DNA of 64,000 nt, taken from positions 62,001 through 126,000 of the forward strand of contig JAEZNO010000044.1 of the NCBI GenBank assembly GCA_023441805.1, given 5' to 3'. Source of the stretch: Bacteroidota bacterium (GTDB lineage Bacteria; Bacteroidota; Bacteroidia; Bacteroidales; Lentimicrobiaceae). Below are positions 1 through 9,509 of the stretch, piece by piece. A program made the position numbers and the translations under genes. The notes under the pieces were generated by a model that searched no databases, was not told the DNA's origin, and saw only the letters and a program-made list of their open reading frames with translations. Position 1 is the first letter of the stretch, and every line of letters begins with the position of its first letter.

Positions 1-1
1 T

Positions 2-145
2 GGACGTAACCTTGCAATCTGGGGTGCTGACATTAAGCACATTGACCCGGAAAATACAACCGGTAGCGGTAATATTCAGGGCATTGAAGGTGGTGCACTA
101 CCTAGCCTGAGATATTTTGGGTTTGGTCTTAATTTTAACTTTTAA
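2..145 (+). CDS. SusC/RagA TonB-dependent receptor, C-terminal end (partial)
   Basis: This is the last 47 codons of an open frame that enters from the left edge and stops with TAA at 143-145. The tail ends in LRYFGFGLNFNF, the aromatic beta-signal typical of the last strand of SusC-type outer-membrane barrels. The complete SusC downstream ends in a similar way (TLRNVGLTVNLSF). A SusD lipoprotein starts 12 bases after the stop, the usual SusC-SusD order, which supports the call. Substrate cannot be inferred. Confidence 0.85.
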   Translation, partial: GRNLAIWGADIKHIDPENTTGSGNIQGIEGGALPSLRYFGFGLNFNF

Positions 146-157
146 TTGAAATACGAT

Positions 158-1699
158 ATGAAAACAAACATCATAAAACATACACTTGTGCTATTGATGC
201 TTTCGTTGATGGTTATCGGTTGTACTAAAGATTTCGATGAAATCAATACTGACCCTAACCGTCCGAAAGAAGTACCAACAATAAACCTTATACCATCAGC
301 CCAGAAAACTTTAACTGATGATATCTTTGACGTATGGTTCAGTGGTCGACAGGGCCTATTATGGTCACAGTATTGGGCTCAACGTAACTACACTGAAGAA
401 GACAGATTTTACATTCGCCAAAATGTTAATAATAATTACTGGAGGTTAATTTATACTGATATGATGGACCTACAGGAAATATTATTAATTGCCAGTGATC
501 CCGAAAAGGCTCCTGCAATTAATGCCAATTACGGAGATGCAAAAGGCCAAATTGCAGCAGTAAATATTTTAAAAGCATACGTATTTCAACTACTCGCATC
601 GACATATGGTAACGTTCCGTATTTTGAAGCATTTAATGCCGTTGAAAATCCAACACCGGCTTTCTCAAGTGAGAAAGAAATCTACCTCGACTTATTCAAA
701 ATTTTAAAAGAGGCAGCTGATTACTTTGAAGGTGAAGGTAAAGCAGTTACAGTTTTTACAAGTGGTGATTTAATGTATGATGGTGATGCAACAAAATGGG
801 CAAAATTTGCCAATTCACTTCGATTAAAACTTGCCATCAGATTAAGTAAAGTAACTGATCCGGATATCGTTAATGCTCGCACAATTGCTATTAATGAAGC
901 CAGTGATGGTGCATTTGCAAGTAATGATGATAATGCTCAAATCAAATACATTGGAGACGGTCAAAGTAATGCACCCATGTACGACGGGTTTTATACTGAA
1001 CGGCGCAATGATATGACTCCAACTGCTAATTTTGTTGATTTATTGAAGGGTATTAACGATACTTTAAACAATAAAACAAATCCATTTTATGGAATCGTTG
1101 ATCCAAGATTAGAAATTTGGGTTCCCAAAAACTCTGCTGGCATTTACAGAGGTATGCCTTACGGAATTATCAATCAGCATGCATCTAATTTACGGGCATC
1201 TGTAGCAAACATTTATAACGCACAACCACCATATTTGGCAGCTGATGCAGCAGTTTCATGGATGAGTTATGCTGAGGTTTGTTTCATATTATCTGAACTC
1301 AATGGTTGGGATCAGGCATGGTATGAAGAAGGTGTCCGCGCTTCTCTTGAAGAGTGGGGAGTTGTTGCTGGTATAGATGATTTTATTGCATCATTGCCTC
1401 CTGCTAACCAGGAAACTGTTCTTACTCAAAAATATATTGCACTATTTATGAATGGGTATGAAGCATGGGCAGAATATCGTAGAACCGGATTTCCTAAGAG
1501 TATAATCAAAGTTGGCGAAAAAACTGGTCCATTATTAGATGGTAGTATCGTTAAATTTGATGCAACCGCAGTTAATGAAATTCCAAGAAGGTTAACTTAT
1601 CCGGTAGAAGAATATACAATTAACGGGCCTAACACCAAGAGTGCAGCTGATGCATTAGGTGGTGACACATTTACAACTAAATTAATCTGGGATAAGTAA
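158..1699 (+). CDS. SusD/RagB family lipoprotein (SusD_2 type)
   Basis: Surface nutrient-binding lipoprotein expected to cap the SusC barrel encoded just upstream. The 513-residue product begins with a lipoprotein signal peptide ending in a VIGC lipobox, followed by CTKDFDEINTDPNRP, a mature N-terminus typical of the SusD_2 subgroup. The helical TPR-like body and the C-terminal EIPRRLTYPVEEYTIN stretch also match that subgroup. I chose ATG at 158; the frame is open to a TTG at 146, but that overlaps no ribosome site and adds only four residues. A rho-independent terminator follows. SusD_2 proteins occur in carbohydrate and peptide uptake loci; no substrate can be named. Confidence 0.9.
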   Translation: MKTNIIKHTLVLLMLSLMVIGCTKDFDEINTDPNRPKEVPTINLIPSAQKTLTDDIFDVWFSGRQGLLWSQYWAQRNYTEEDRFYIRQNVNNNYWRLIYTDMMDLQEILLIASDPEKAPAINANYGDAKGQIAAVNILKAYVFQLLASTYGNVPYFEAFNAVENPTPAFSSEKEIYLDLFKILKEAADYFEGEGKAVTVFTSGDLMYDGDATKWAKFANSLRLKLAIRLSKVTDPDIVNARTIAINEASDGAFASNDDNAQIKYIGDGQSNAPMYDGFYTERRNDMTPTANFVDLLKGINDTLNNKTNPFYGIVDPRLEIWVPKNSAGIYRGMPYGIINQHASNLRASVANIYNAQPPYLAADAAVSWMSYAEVCFILSELNGWDQAWYEEGVRASLEEWGVVAGIDDFIASLPPANQETVLTQKYIALFMNGYEAWAEYRRTGFPKSIIKVGEKTGPLLDGSIVKFDATAVNEIPRRLTYPVEEYTINGPNTKSAADALGGDTFTTKLIWDK

Positions 1700-1720
1700 T
1701 TAACGTATTTCATCTTGATA

Positions 1721-1754
1721 AGAGGCTGCCACAAATGGCAGCCTCTTTTTTTAT
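1721..1754 (+). terminator. Rho-independent terminator after first SusD
   Basis: A perfect 10-bp stem, AGAGGCTGCC at 1721-1730 pairing with GGCAGCCTCT at 1737-1746, with a 6-nt loop and a run of T. It closes the first SusC/SusD unit and separates it from the second. Confidence 0.9.
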
Positions 1755-1883
1755 CTCTTTATATGAATTAATGCCCTGACATTCAGCCATTTTCGTTTCT
1801 GCATTGTTTTGTAAATGTAGCACTAGGATTTCTGGCAGCAAATCTACACGAAGTAGTTCTTTTATTAACAAATCACACACACT

Positions 1884-4800
1884 ATGAGAAAGATTGCAGC
1901 AATACTTGTACTACTAATGTATATAGGAGTGCAAGTCGTTATGGCACAAACTACCATTACAGGGGTGGTTACAAGTTCTGAGGATGGCCAGCCCATCCCG
2001 GGAGTAGCCGTTCAGGTAAAGGGTACTACCATTGGTGTCACAACTGATGTAAACGGCCGCTACTCATTGAGAGTACCGGCTGAAGCCGAAATCCTGCAAT
2101 ATTCATTTGTCGGTATGACAACGAAAGAAGTCACAATCGGTACACAGACGGTAATTAATGTTATTCTGGAAACCGAAGCAATGGATATTGAGGGAGTTGT
2201 CGTTACTGCGCTAGGCATTTCAAGGGAAAAGAAATCTCTTGGCTATGCTACTCAACAAGTTTCAGGCGAAGAAATGAACAGAGTACGATCTGATAACTTT
2301 ATTAATAATCTATCAGGAAAGGCTGCCGGGGTTCAGGTAAGAGCTAATAATAACCTTGGCGGTTCTACTAACGTTGTGGTTAGAGGATCTTCTTCTCTTT
2401 CAGGAAACAACCAGGCTCTATTTGTAATAGATGGTGTTCCGATTAGCAACGAGTTAACTAATAATCTCGGACAGCTAACAGGACGTTCAGGCTATGACTA
2501 CGGAAATGCTGCTTCCGATATTAATCCAAATGATATCGAAAGCATGAATATACTTAAAGGTGCTGCTGCTACAGCACTTTATGGCTCACGGGCTGCTAAT
2601 GGTGTTATTATGATTACCACTAAAAAAGGAACCAGGAGTAAGGGAAAAGCTCTGGGTGTTAATATTAGCTCAAACGTTACTACAGGCTTTATTGATAAGA
2701 GTACATTCCCCAAATACCAAACAAATTATGGAGGCGGATATGGACCTTATTACAGTGATACACTTGTAGCCGGTTATCCGAGAAAATTACCCGGATTCCT
2801 ATATTTCTATGATGTTGATGGTGACGGTGTCCGTGATTTTACGGTACCAACTGGTGAAGATGCCTCATTTGGCGAAAAGTTTGATCCCAATATTCTTGTT
2901 TACCAATGGGAATCATTTCACCCTTTATCACCTTATTATCATCAAAAACGTCCTTGGGTAAATTCTCCTAATGGCCCTATTACATTTTTTGAAACACCTA
3001 TTTCGCTTACTAATAGCATTGAAATAGCCGGAGGTTCTGAAATATCAGATTTCAGATTATCATATACAAATTTTGACCAAAAAGGTATCATGCCAAATAG
3101 TCACCTCATCAGGCATAATGTAAACTTTACCGGTACTTATGATGTATTGAAAAATGTAAAAGTTACTGCAAATGCTAATTACGTAAACACTGATGGTAAG
3201 GGCAGGAACTCTACCGGGTACAGCGATAACATTCTAACTTCATTCAGGCAATGGAGTCAGACAAATGTTGATTATAAACTCCAAAAAGAGATGTACGAAC
3301 TCACAAAGGAAAATGTTTCCTGGAATGCAACATCTCCATTTAATTTAACACCACTATATTGGGATAACCCCTATTGGGTACGATATGAAAACTATGAAAC
3401 AGATAATCGTTCACGTATAATCGGATACTTACAGGCTGACTGGAAAATTACGGATCACCTTAGTTTGATGGGACGATATGCAGTAGATACATATAGTGAA
3501 CTTCAGGAAGAACGTAAAGCAATTGGTTCAGTTGCAGGTGAATTAGGTGTTGGGCGACCTGATGTTACATCCGGCTATTCACGATTTGACCGCTCGTTCA
3601 CTGAAAGTAATTTTGACCTGATGGCAAGATACTATGTACTGTTCTCTGATAATCTGAATCTGAATGTAATCGTGGGAACTAATATCCTCCGCCGAACCCT
3701 TGATGATGTTTTTGCATCTACTGATGGTGGATTGATAGTTCCAAGACTATATTCATTGGGTAATAGTGTCAATCCAATGGTTCCTCCTGAAGAGTCTTAT
3801 GAACAGATTGGCATTAATGGGATCTTTGCCAATGCATCACTTGGCCTATTTAATACAATATATATTGATGGGACTATCAGAAGAGATGAGTCATCTGTTT
3901 TAAATCCTGATAACAGAGTTTATTACTATCCTTCAGTATCAGGTAACTTCCTGTTCTCAACCCTCTTAGGTGATAATACCTTTATGGATTTGGGTAAAAT
4001 ACGATTAAGTTATGCTGAAGTCGGCAATGCTCTTGAATGGGGTGCTATTTCAAGAACGTATACACAATTTACATCATTTGGAAACGCTCCACTATTTTCA
4101 GTAGCAAATTCAAAAACAAATCCTGATCTAAAACCTGAAAGAACTAAGAGTTTGGAAGGTGGTATTGAATTGAGTATGTTTAATAACAGGTTAAGGCTCG
4201 ATTTATCAACATATAAAGAAAATACGATCAACCAAATTATACCTGCCACAGTTTCAACAGCTACGGGTTATTCTTCTCAATTCGTTAATGCCGGCGAAAT
4301 TGAAAACAGAGGTACAGAGCTATCATTATCCGGTGCTCCGGTTGCATCACAGAACTTTAGATGGGATATTACACTCAACTGGTCGAGAAATAGAAATGAG
4401 GTCCTTTCTCTGGCTCCGGGATTAGAGAATCTGCGAATAAATACCTCTCCATTACAGGGTGGTGTTTCAGTCAATGCCCGTGTTGGTCAACCCTATGGTG
4501 TAATTCAGGGGAGTGACTATGTATATCACGAAAACGGTCAAAAGATTGTAGGTGAAGATGGATATTACCTGACAAGCGCACGTTCAGATATCGTTATAGG
4601 TGATATAAATCCTGACTGGATTGCCGGGTTGAATAACAGATTTAGCTATAAGGGTTGGTCATTCAGTTTTCTAATTGATATGCAACAAGGAGGTGACTTG
4701 TTCTCTCTTGACCTCTATTATGGTTTAGCTACCGGTGTTTATGAAGAAACTGATTTCATAAATGATTTGGGAAATCCTGTCAGAGATCCTCTGATAGAAA

Positions 4801-5192
4801 ATCCTGATGGAACCTATGATCCTGCAAGCGGTGGTCTCATAATGGAAGGTGTGGATGCTGAAGGTAATCCAAACAACATCCGTATTCCCGGAGATACATA
4901 CGAAGCATTTGGCTATGTGAACCATCCTGGTTCCCACTTTATTTATGATGCTTCATTTATCAAATTAAGAGAAGTAGCCATAACCTATACCATACCTGCC
5001 AGAGTGCTTGAAAACTCCTTTATACGTGGAGCATCATTTAGCTTAGTAGGTTCAAATCTTTGGATAATTGATAAAAACCTGCCGCATGCAGATCCTGAAG
5101 CAGGTCAAAGTGCCGGAAATATCCAGGGATGGCAAAGTGGTGTTATGCCAACCCTTCGGAATGTAGGTTTAACTGTTAACTTATCATTTTAA
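1884..5192 (+). CDS. SusC/RagA TonB-linked outer-membrane receptor
   Basis: A 1102-residue TonB-dependent importer for a ligand captured by its SusD partner. Domains in order: signal peptide (about 1-21, ending VMAQ), a carboxypeptidase-regulatory-like beta-sandwich (about 24-110, with GVVTSSEDGQPIPGVAVQVKG and TTDVNGRYSL), a TonB plug (about 115-250, with the SusC hallmark VIDGVPISN followed by NDIESMNILKGAAATALYGSRAANGVI), then a 22-strand-type barrel to the C-terminal aromatic residue. Its length is normal for SusC. The stop overlaps the strong Shine-Dalgarno of the next SusD gene, so the two are co-transcribed. No sigma/anti-sigma pair is adjacent, so regulation is not apparent. Confidence 0.95.
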   Translation: MRKIAAILVLLMYIGVQVVMAQTTITGVVTSSEDGQPIPGVAVQVKGTTIGVTTDVNGRYSLRVPAEAEILQYSFVGMTTKEVTIGTQTVINVILETEAMDIEGVVVTALGISREKKSLGYATQQVSGEEMNRVRSDNFINNLSGKAAGVQVRANNNLGGSTNVVVRGSSSLSGNNQALFVIDGVPISNELTNNLGQLTGRSGYDYGNAASDINPNDIESMNILKGAAATALYGSRAANGVIMITTKKGTRSKGKALGVNISSNVTTGFIDKSTFPKYQTNYGGGYGPYYSDTLVAGYPRKLPGFLYFYDVDGDGVRDFTVPTGEDASFGEKFDPNILVYQWESFHPLSPYYHQKRPWVNSPNGPITFFETPISLTNSIEIAGGSEISDFRLSYTNFDQKGIMPNSHLIRHNVNFTGTYDVLKNVKVTANANYVNTDGKGRNSTGYSDNILTSFRQWSQTNVDYKLQKEMYELTKENVSWNATSPFNLTPLYWDNPYWVRYENYETDNRSRIIGYLQADWKITDHLSLMGRYAVDTYSELQEERKAIGSVAGELGVGRPDVTSGYSRFDRSFTESNFDLMARYYVLFSDNLNLNVIVGTNILRRTLDDVFASTDGGLIVPRLYSLGNSVNPMVPPEESYEQIGINGIFANASLGLFNTIYIDGTIRRDESSVLNPDNRVYYYPSVSGNFLFSTLLGDNTFMDLGKIRLSYAEVGNALEWGAISRTYTQFTSFGNAPLFSVANSKTNPDLKPERTKSLEGGIELSMFNNRLRLDLSTYKENTINQIIPATVSTATGYSSQFVNAGEIENRGTELSLSGAPVASQNFRWDITLNWSRNRNEVLSLAPGLENLRINTSPLQGGVSVNARVGQPYGVIQGSDYVYHENGQKIVGEDGYYLTSARSDIVIGDINPDWIAGLNNRFSYKGWSFSFLIDMQQGGDLFSLDLYYGLATGVYEETDFINDLGNPVRDPLIENPDGTYDPASGGLIMEGVDAEGNPNNIRIPGDTYEAFGYVNHPGSHFIYDASFIKLREVAITYTIPARVLENSFIRGASFSLVGSNLWIIDKNLPHADPEAGQSAGNIQGWQSGVMPTLRNVGLTVNLSF

Positions 5193-5205
5193 AGGAGGCA
5201 AAACA

Positions 5206-6642
5206 ATGAAAAAGATAATCTTAATGATCGCAATTTTGGCAGGATTCACAATATCTTGTACAAAGAATTTTGAAGACTTCAATACTGATAAAAAGAGAGC
5301 AAGTGAGGTCCCTGGTGATTTCCTGTTCTCGAATGCACAGAAAAACTTGGGTGATCAATTAGCCAGTACTAATGTAAACCTGAATATCTTCAAACTATGG
5401 GCTCAATATTGGACAGAGACCACTTACACAGATGAAGCAAACTATGATCTCACAACGAGAAACATATCGGATGCTCAATTTAGAATTCTATATCGTGATA
5501 TTCTGAAGGATTTGCGTGAAGCACACACTCTTGTAAGTGCAGAAGAAGCACCTCTTGAAGAAGATGTGATAGTTAAGCAAAATAAACTCCATGTAATTAC
5601 CTTAGTTGAAGCAACGGCTTGGAACTATCTTTTATTACTCTTTGGAGATATTCCTTATTCAGAAGCCCTGGCTGATTCTATTACCCAGCCAAAATATGAT
5701 GATGCCCATACTATATACATGGATCTTCTCAGCAGAGTTAGAGAAGCTACCGATGGTCTTGATGAAAGTTATGGATCTTTCGATAATGATTTGTATTTCG
5801 GAGGTGATGTTGCCATGTGGAAAAAGTTCGGCAATTCACTTATCATCAAAATGGCCATCACTTTAGCTGATGTTGATTCAGAAACTGCCAGAACATTCAT
5901 CGAAGGTGCATATGGAGGAGCTTTTGAGGAAAGCGAAGATGCCAGAATGGTGTATCCGGGAGGTAGTAATTCCAATCCACTATGGCAGGATCTTGTGGCT
6001 AGTGGTCGTAATGACTTTGTCGCTGCAAATACTATTGTGGATATTTTAGTTGACTTGGAGGATCCCAGATTGGATGATTATTTCACCACTGTTCCTGATG
6101 AAGATTTCTATCAGGGAGGTTTATATGGCAGAAACAGTCCATTCGATCAATTATCGCATATAGCCGAAGCTCTGCATGAACCAACTTACCCTATCATTAT
6201 TCTCGATTTTACAGAAACAGCCTTCTACCTGGCTGAAGCTGCTGAAAGAGGATATAGTGTAGGTCAATCAGCTGAAGAATGGTATAACCAGGCTGTTACA
6301 TCCTCAATTCTTTTCTGGAATGGAACTCAGGAAGAGGCTGATGCTTATCTTGCAGAACCTGATGTAAATTATCAGACAGCACCAGGAGAATGGCGGGAGA
6401 AGATTGGTGTTCAAGAGTGGATCGCATTTTACTCAAGGGGTCTGGAAGGCTGGACAACATGGAGGCGACTGGATGCCCCAACATTTAATATTCCACCTTC
6501 AATTTCAAGTGAGGATCAAATTCCTGTCAGATTTACATATCCTATATCTGAACAGACTCTTAATTCAGCAAATTACAACTCGGCTTCTGATGCTATAGGA
6601 GATGATTTGCTGACCACTCCTCTTTTCTGGGATATCCAGTAA
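5206..6642 (+). CDS. SusD/RagB family lipoprotein (SusD_2 type)
   Basis: Partner lipoprotein of the SusC at 1884-5192. The 478-residue product has a short lipoprotein signal with an ISC lipobox, then CTKNFEDFNTDKKRASEVP, resembling the first SusD in the window (CTKDFDEINTDPNRPKEVP). Shared C-terminal motifs (RFTYPISEQTLNSANYNSA) show the two are paralogues. A consensus AGGAGG at 5193-5198 sits 7 bases before the ATG, unusually strong for this phylum. The ligand is not predictable from sequence alone. Confidence 0.92.
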   Translation: MKKIILMIAILAGFTISCTKNFEDFNTDKKRASEVPGDFLFSNAQKNLGDQLASTNVNLNIFKLWAQYWTETTYTDEANYDLTTRNISDAQFRILYRDILKDLREAHTLVSAEEAPLEEDVIVKQNKLHVITLVEATAWNYLLLLFGDIPYSEALADSITQPKYDDAHTIYMDLLSRVREATDGLDESYGSFDNDLYFGGDVAMWKKFGNSLIIKMAITLADVDSETARTFIEGAYGGAFEESEDARMVYPGGSNSNPLWQDLVASGRNDFVAANTIVDILVDLEDPRLDDYFTTVPDEDFYQGGLYGRNSPFDQLSHIAEALHEPTYPIIILDFTETAFYLAEAAERGYSVGQSAEEWYNQAVTSSILFWNGTQEEADAYLAEPDVNYQTAPGEWREKIGVQEWIAFYSRGLEGWTTWRRLDAPTFNIPPSISSEDQIPVRFTYPISEQTLNSANYNSASDAIGDDLLTTPLFWDIQ

Positions 6643-6663
6643 TTTCTTTCATTTATTTTTGAA

Positions 6664-6692
6664 AGGGGCAGCTAAAAAAGGCTGCCTCTTTT
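6664..6692 (+). terminator. Terminator after second SusD
   Basis: Stem AGGGGCAGC (6664-6672) with GCTGCCTCT (6681-6689), one G-U pair, A-rich loop, followed by T residues. It ends the SusC/SusD operon. Confidence 0.8.
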
Positions 6693-6710
6693 GTTTAATG
6701 GTCATATACT

Positions 6711-6745
6711 AAAAAAGCCGTCCTTTTAAGGGAACGGCTTTCTTA
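6711..6745 (-). terminator. Terminator of rocD
   Basis: A-rich arm plus AGCCGTCC near 6715-6722 pairs with GGAACGGCTTTCTT on the other side of a short loop, with one bulge. On the minus strand the stem is followed by a T tract (the AAAAAA at 6711-6716), placing it just after the rocD stop. Confidence 0.65.
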
Positions 6746-6764
6746 TAATTATTAGTGAATAGAT

Positions 6765-7988
6765 TTATTCAAAAGATAATATCGATTCTATAATTCTCTT
6801 GATAGCATCACGCAATTGTTCTTCAGTGATGATTAGTGGAGGAGCAAAACGAATAATATCTCCATGAGTTGGTTTTGCCAAAACGCCGTTATCGCGCATC
6901 TTCAGGCACACATCCCATGCTTCCTTACCATTCTTTGGTCTGATAACAACTGCATTCAGAAGACCTTTACCACGAACCAGTGCGATCATATCAGATTTAA
7001 CCTTTGAAAGCTCATCTCTGAATATTTTTCCTAAATACTCAGCCCTTTCAGCAAGTTTCTCATCTTTAACCACCTGTAGAGCAGCAACTGCAACCTTAGC
7101 AGCAATCGGGTTACCACCAAATGTTGATCCGTGTTCACCTGGTTTTATAGTCAGCATAATCTCATCATCTGCCAAAACAGCTGAAACAGGATAAACTCCA
7201 CCAGAGAGTGCTTTTCCAAGGATAAGGATATCAGGACGAACATTTTCGTGATCGCAAGCCAGTAATTTACCGGTACGTGCTATTCCTGTCTGTACTTCAT
7301 CAGCAATAAATAGAACATTTTTCTTACGGCACATCTCATAAGCTGAGCTCAGGTAGCCATCATCCGGAACAAATACTCCGGCTTCACCCTGAATAGGTTC
7401 AACAAGAAAACCTGCAACATTAGGATCCTCTAATGCTTTAGCCAATGCGTTAAGATCGTTATAATCAATCTTTATGAAACCTGGGGTAAATGGACCATAT
7501 CCTCCATAAGAGTCAGGATCAGATGACATAGATACAATTGTAATTGTACGACCATGGAAATTACCGTTACAAACAATGATCTTAGCTTCGTTTTCAGCAA
7601 TACCTTTTACTTTGTAAGCCCATTTACGGCATAATTTAAGTGCTGTTTCATCAGCTTCAGCACCTGTATTCATTGGAAGGACTTTATCGTATCCGAAATA
7701 CTCGGTGATATACTTCTCATATTCGCCAAGTGAATCATTAAAAAATGCCCTTGATGTGAGTGTCATTCTCTGAGCTTGTTCAACGAGTGCGTTAACAATG
7801 GCTGGATGGCAATGTCCTTGGTTTACTGCAGAATAAGCTGACAGAAAATCATAATACTCTTTCCCTTCTACGTCCCATACTAAAGCTCCTTTGCCTTTTG
7901 CCAGTACAACAGGCAATGGATGATAGTTGTGCGCACCGTACTTTTCTTCCAGTTGCATTAGTTCTTCCGATGTCTTCAATTCAATCAT
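6765..7988 (-). CDS. rocD: Ornithine--oxo-acid aminotransferase
   Basis: PLP-dependent class III aminotransferase converting ornithine and 2-oxoglutarate to glutamate-5-semialdehyde and glutamate (arginine/ornithine-proline interconversion, cytoplasm). In the 407-residue product the PLP-binding lysine is K259 in ILGKALSGG and the cofactor aspartate is D230 in FIADEVQTG. NYHPLPVVL near the start, NTGAEADETALKLCRKW and GEHGSTFGGNP are characteristic of ornithine aminotransferase rather than acetylornithine aminotransferase. The start is ATG at 7988; the frame stays open upstream, but those residues resemble no family N-terminus and would cross the -7 promoter box at 8028-8035. It is a single-gene unit with its own terminator. 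Confidence 0.93.
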   Translation of the reverse strand: MIELKTSEELMQLEEKYGAHNYHPLPVVLAKGKGALVWDVEGKEYYDFLSAYSAVNQGHCHPAIVNALVEQAQRMTLTSRAFFNDSLGEYEKYITEYFGYDKVLPMNTGAEADETALKLCRKWAYKVKGIAENEAKIIVCNGNFHGRTITIVSMSSDPDSYGGYGPFTPGFIKIDYNDLNALAKALEDPNVAGFLVEPIQGEAGVFVPDDGYLSSAYEMCRKKNVLFIADEVQTGIARTGKLLACDHENVRPDILILGKALSGGVYPVSAVLADDEIMLTIKPGEHGSTFGGNPIAAKVAVAALQVVKDEKLAERAEYLGKIFRDELSKVKSDMIALVRGKGLLNAVVIRPKNGKEAWDVCLKMRDNGVLAKPTHGDIIRFAPPLIITEEQLRDAIKRIIESILSFE

Positions 7989-8027
7989 GATTATAATATT
8001 TTGAAATGTGAGAATTCTATTCTTTGG

Positions 8028-8035
8028 CAAATATA
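8028..8035 (-). promoter_or_regulatory. Putative -7 promoter box for rocD
   Basis: TATATTTG on the minus strand, a full match to the Bacteroidota -7 consensus TAnnTTTG, 40 bases upstream of the rocD ATG. Confidence 0.55.
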
Positions 8036-8054
8036 ACAATCTTATATCTTTCTT

Positions 8055-8062
8055 TAACTTTG
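8055..8062 (+). promoter_or_regulatory. Putative -7 promoter box for the small lipoprotein gene
   Basis: TAACTTTG on the plus strand, matching TAnnTTTG, 36 bases before the ATG at 8099. It lies only 20 bases from the divergent rocD box. Confidence 0.55.
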
Positions 8063-8098
8063 CTGCTTCAAAGTTTTAACAACCTTAAAAACAAACCA

Positions 8099-8641
8099 AT
8101 GAGAAAACTCTTACTTATTCTGTCAGCAATCATAATTCTTGCCTCATGCAATAGTATAAATGATGGCAAAAACGAAAGTGGAACCATACTCTCTTTCAGC
8201 ACAGATGTTGAAAATGTTGATTCACTAGCTGTTCTTATTCCAAATACATGGAAGAATCTTAACACAATTACCGATACTCTTGCTCATTCAGGGAAATACT
8301 CAAGTAAGATTGATTCGATAAATGAATTCAGCATTGTGTATGAGAACAGGTTAGGTAATATTAATGATGCATTACCAAAAAAAATGAAGATTTCAGCATT
8401 CGGCTGCTCACTTGCACAAGGGTCAAATGCCTTTATTATCTGCTCAGTGAATAATAATAAATATTATAGTGGGGCACAGGTTGATTCACTTTTCACAAAC
8501 ACTAACGAATGGAAAGAGATTTCAGCTGAATTCAATCTCCCTGAAACGCTTGATGCTGATGATATCATCAAAGCATATGTCTGGAATAAAAAGATTGGAA
8601 CATTCCTGGTTGATGATTTGAAAGTAGAGTTAACTTATTAA
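8099..8641 (+). CDS. Small lipoprotein of unknown function
   Basis: A 180-residue product with a clear lipoprotein signal peptide (MRKLLLILSAIIILASC) and a cysteine at about position 17. The mature part is rich in beta-strand-like segments and ends with KIGTFLVDDLKVELTY, a pattern seen at the last strand of carbohydrate-binding-module-like jelly rolls; this is a resemblance, not an assignment. Start ATG at 8099 was chosen because the upstream in-frame codons add a non-signal extension that would span the promoter box. It is divergent from rocD and has no obvious partner. Confidence 0.75.
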   Translation: MRKLLLILSAIIILASCNSINDGKNESGTILSFSTDVENVDSLAVLIPNTWKNLNTITDTLAHSGKYSSKIDSINEFSIVYENRLGNINDALPKKMKISAFGCSLAQGSNAFIICSVNNNKYYSGAQVDSLFTNTNEWKEISAEFNLPETLDADDIIKAYVWNKKIGTFLVDDLKVELTY

Positions 8642-8881
8642 TTATTAAACACAATTTTTATAGAACTTTTCATTAGGAAGCCGCTTCAATTATACTTCAG
8701 GTGAAAGTGCAATAAAACAAATAAGAGGTTGTCGTCAATGTCAGTTTCCTCAATTATCCAGCTTACTCCTTTTAAAGAGTGATTTGTGGTAAACTCATCA
8801 ATAGTTGGGTGAAAAACCATTAATTGATGTTGCTGAGATGGGTTAGAGTTTAACAAAACCACACAAAAGACTATCAATAAA

Positions 8882-8916
8882 AAAGAGGCTATCCTTTTGA
8901 GACAGCCTCTTTTATT
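8882..8916 (-). terminator. Terminator (ccmE side, possibly bidirectional)
   Basis: AAAGAGGCT (8882-8890) pairs with AGCCTCTTT (8904-8912) with T runs in both directions. It lies just after the ccmE stop and downstream of the lipoprotein gene, so it can serve both. The 230 bases between 8642 and here hold no gene I can support. Confidence 0.8.
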
Positions 8917-8929
8917 TTAGTCTTTGCGA

Positions 8930-9346
8930 TTATTGCTGATCAGAGTATTTCATGTCCTGAAATTCCTGTGGAATCTGGTCCTTATTATACTTGGACGGAC
9001 ACTTAAGGTTCATCTTATGAGCCTCAAAATAACCTTCCTTCATTTTACCAATAACTACTATCTGATCAAGTTTCTCAAAATCCTGTGGTTTACTGTCATT
9101 GTATTTAACCAGCATTTCGGTTCCCTGATCATCAATCATTGTAAATGTAAAACTGTTGGCATCTTTCGAAGCATCGTAATTGATAGGTTTACCCGGGCTA
9201 AGCTTACCCATTATGTGAAATTCACGACCCTGATGTTTTGCAGCTTCCTGAAATCCGGAATATGTTGAGGTATTCATTGAGAGGCTTAACACAACTCCGA
9301 TAGCAGCCACAAGGACTATTAAGATAAGTATGTGAATTCGTTTCAT
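8930..9346 (-). CDS. ccmE: Cytochrome c maturation haem chaperone CcmE, CxxxY type
   Basis: Membrane-anchored periplasmic haem chaperone that takes haem from CcmABCD and passes it to apocytochrome c. The 138-residue product has one N-terminal anchor (about 4-24) and a small OB-fold domain (FHIMGKLSPGKPINYD, FTMIDDQGTEMLVKY, IVVIGKMKEGYFEAHKM). Where the E. coli protein carries HxxxY (H130, Y134), this one reads CPSKY: C116 and Y120, i.e. the CxxxY variant known from archaea and Desulfovibrio. It is the distal gene of the ccm run. The family call rests on OB-fold motifs and neighbours. Confidence 0.88.
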   Translation of the reverse strand: MKRIHILILIVLVAAIGVVLSLSMNTSTYSGFQEAAKHQGREFHIMGKLSPGKPINYDASKDANSFTFTMIDDQGTEMLVKYNDSKPQDFEKLDQIVVIGKMKEGYFEAHKMNLKCPSKYNKDQIPQEFQDMKYSDQQ

Positions 9347-9509
9347 TCAGTTTAGTTGTTTATTATAAAGGGTTAATTTATTCTGTAAGTTATTAAACCA
9401 TTGATTGTTAATGAGAATACAAAAGTATGTTATTTAGTAATTCGGTTAACCGGTCGAAAATGTTATGCCGGAATTCCTTCTTACTGAACCATGGTTTCTC
9501 ATTAACCAA

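Noticed and set aside
1..6692. A polysaccharide utilisation locus joining the SusC/SusD genes and the beta-mannosidase
   Set aside because: The glycosidase is more than 50 kb away, and no glycoside hydrolase, surface glycan-binding protein or hybrid regulator adjoins the SusC/SusD pairs.
8686..8877. Possible 63-residue minus-strand protein between the lipoprotein gene and ccmE
   Set aside because: Composition is not coding-like, no ribosome site, no recognisable motif, and it ends directly before the terminator; treated as non-coding.
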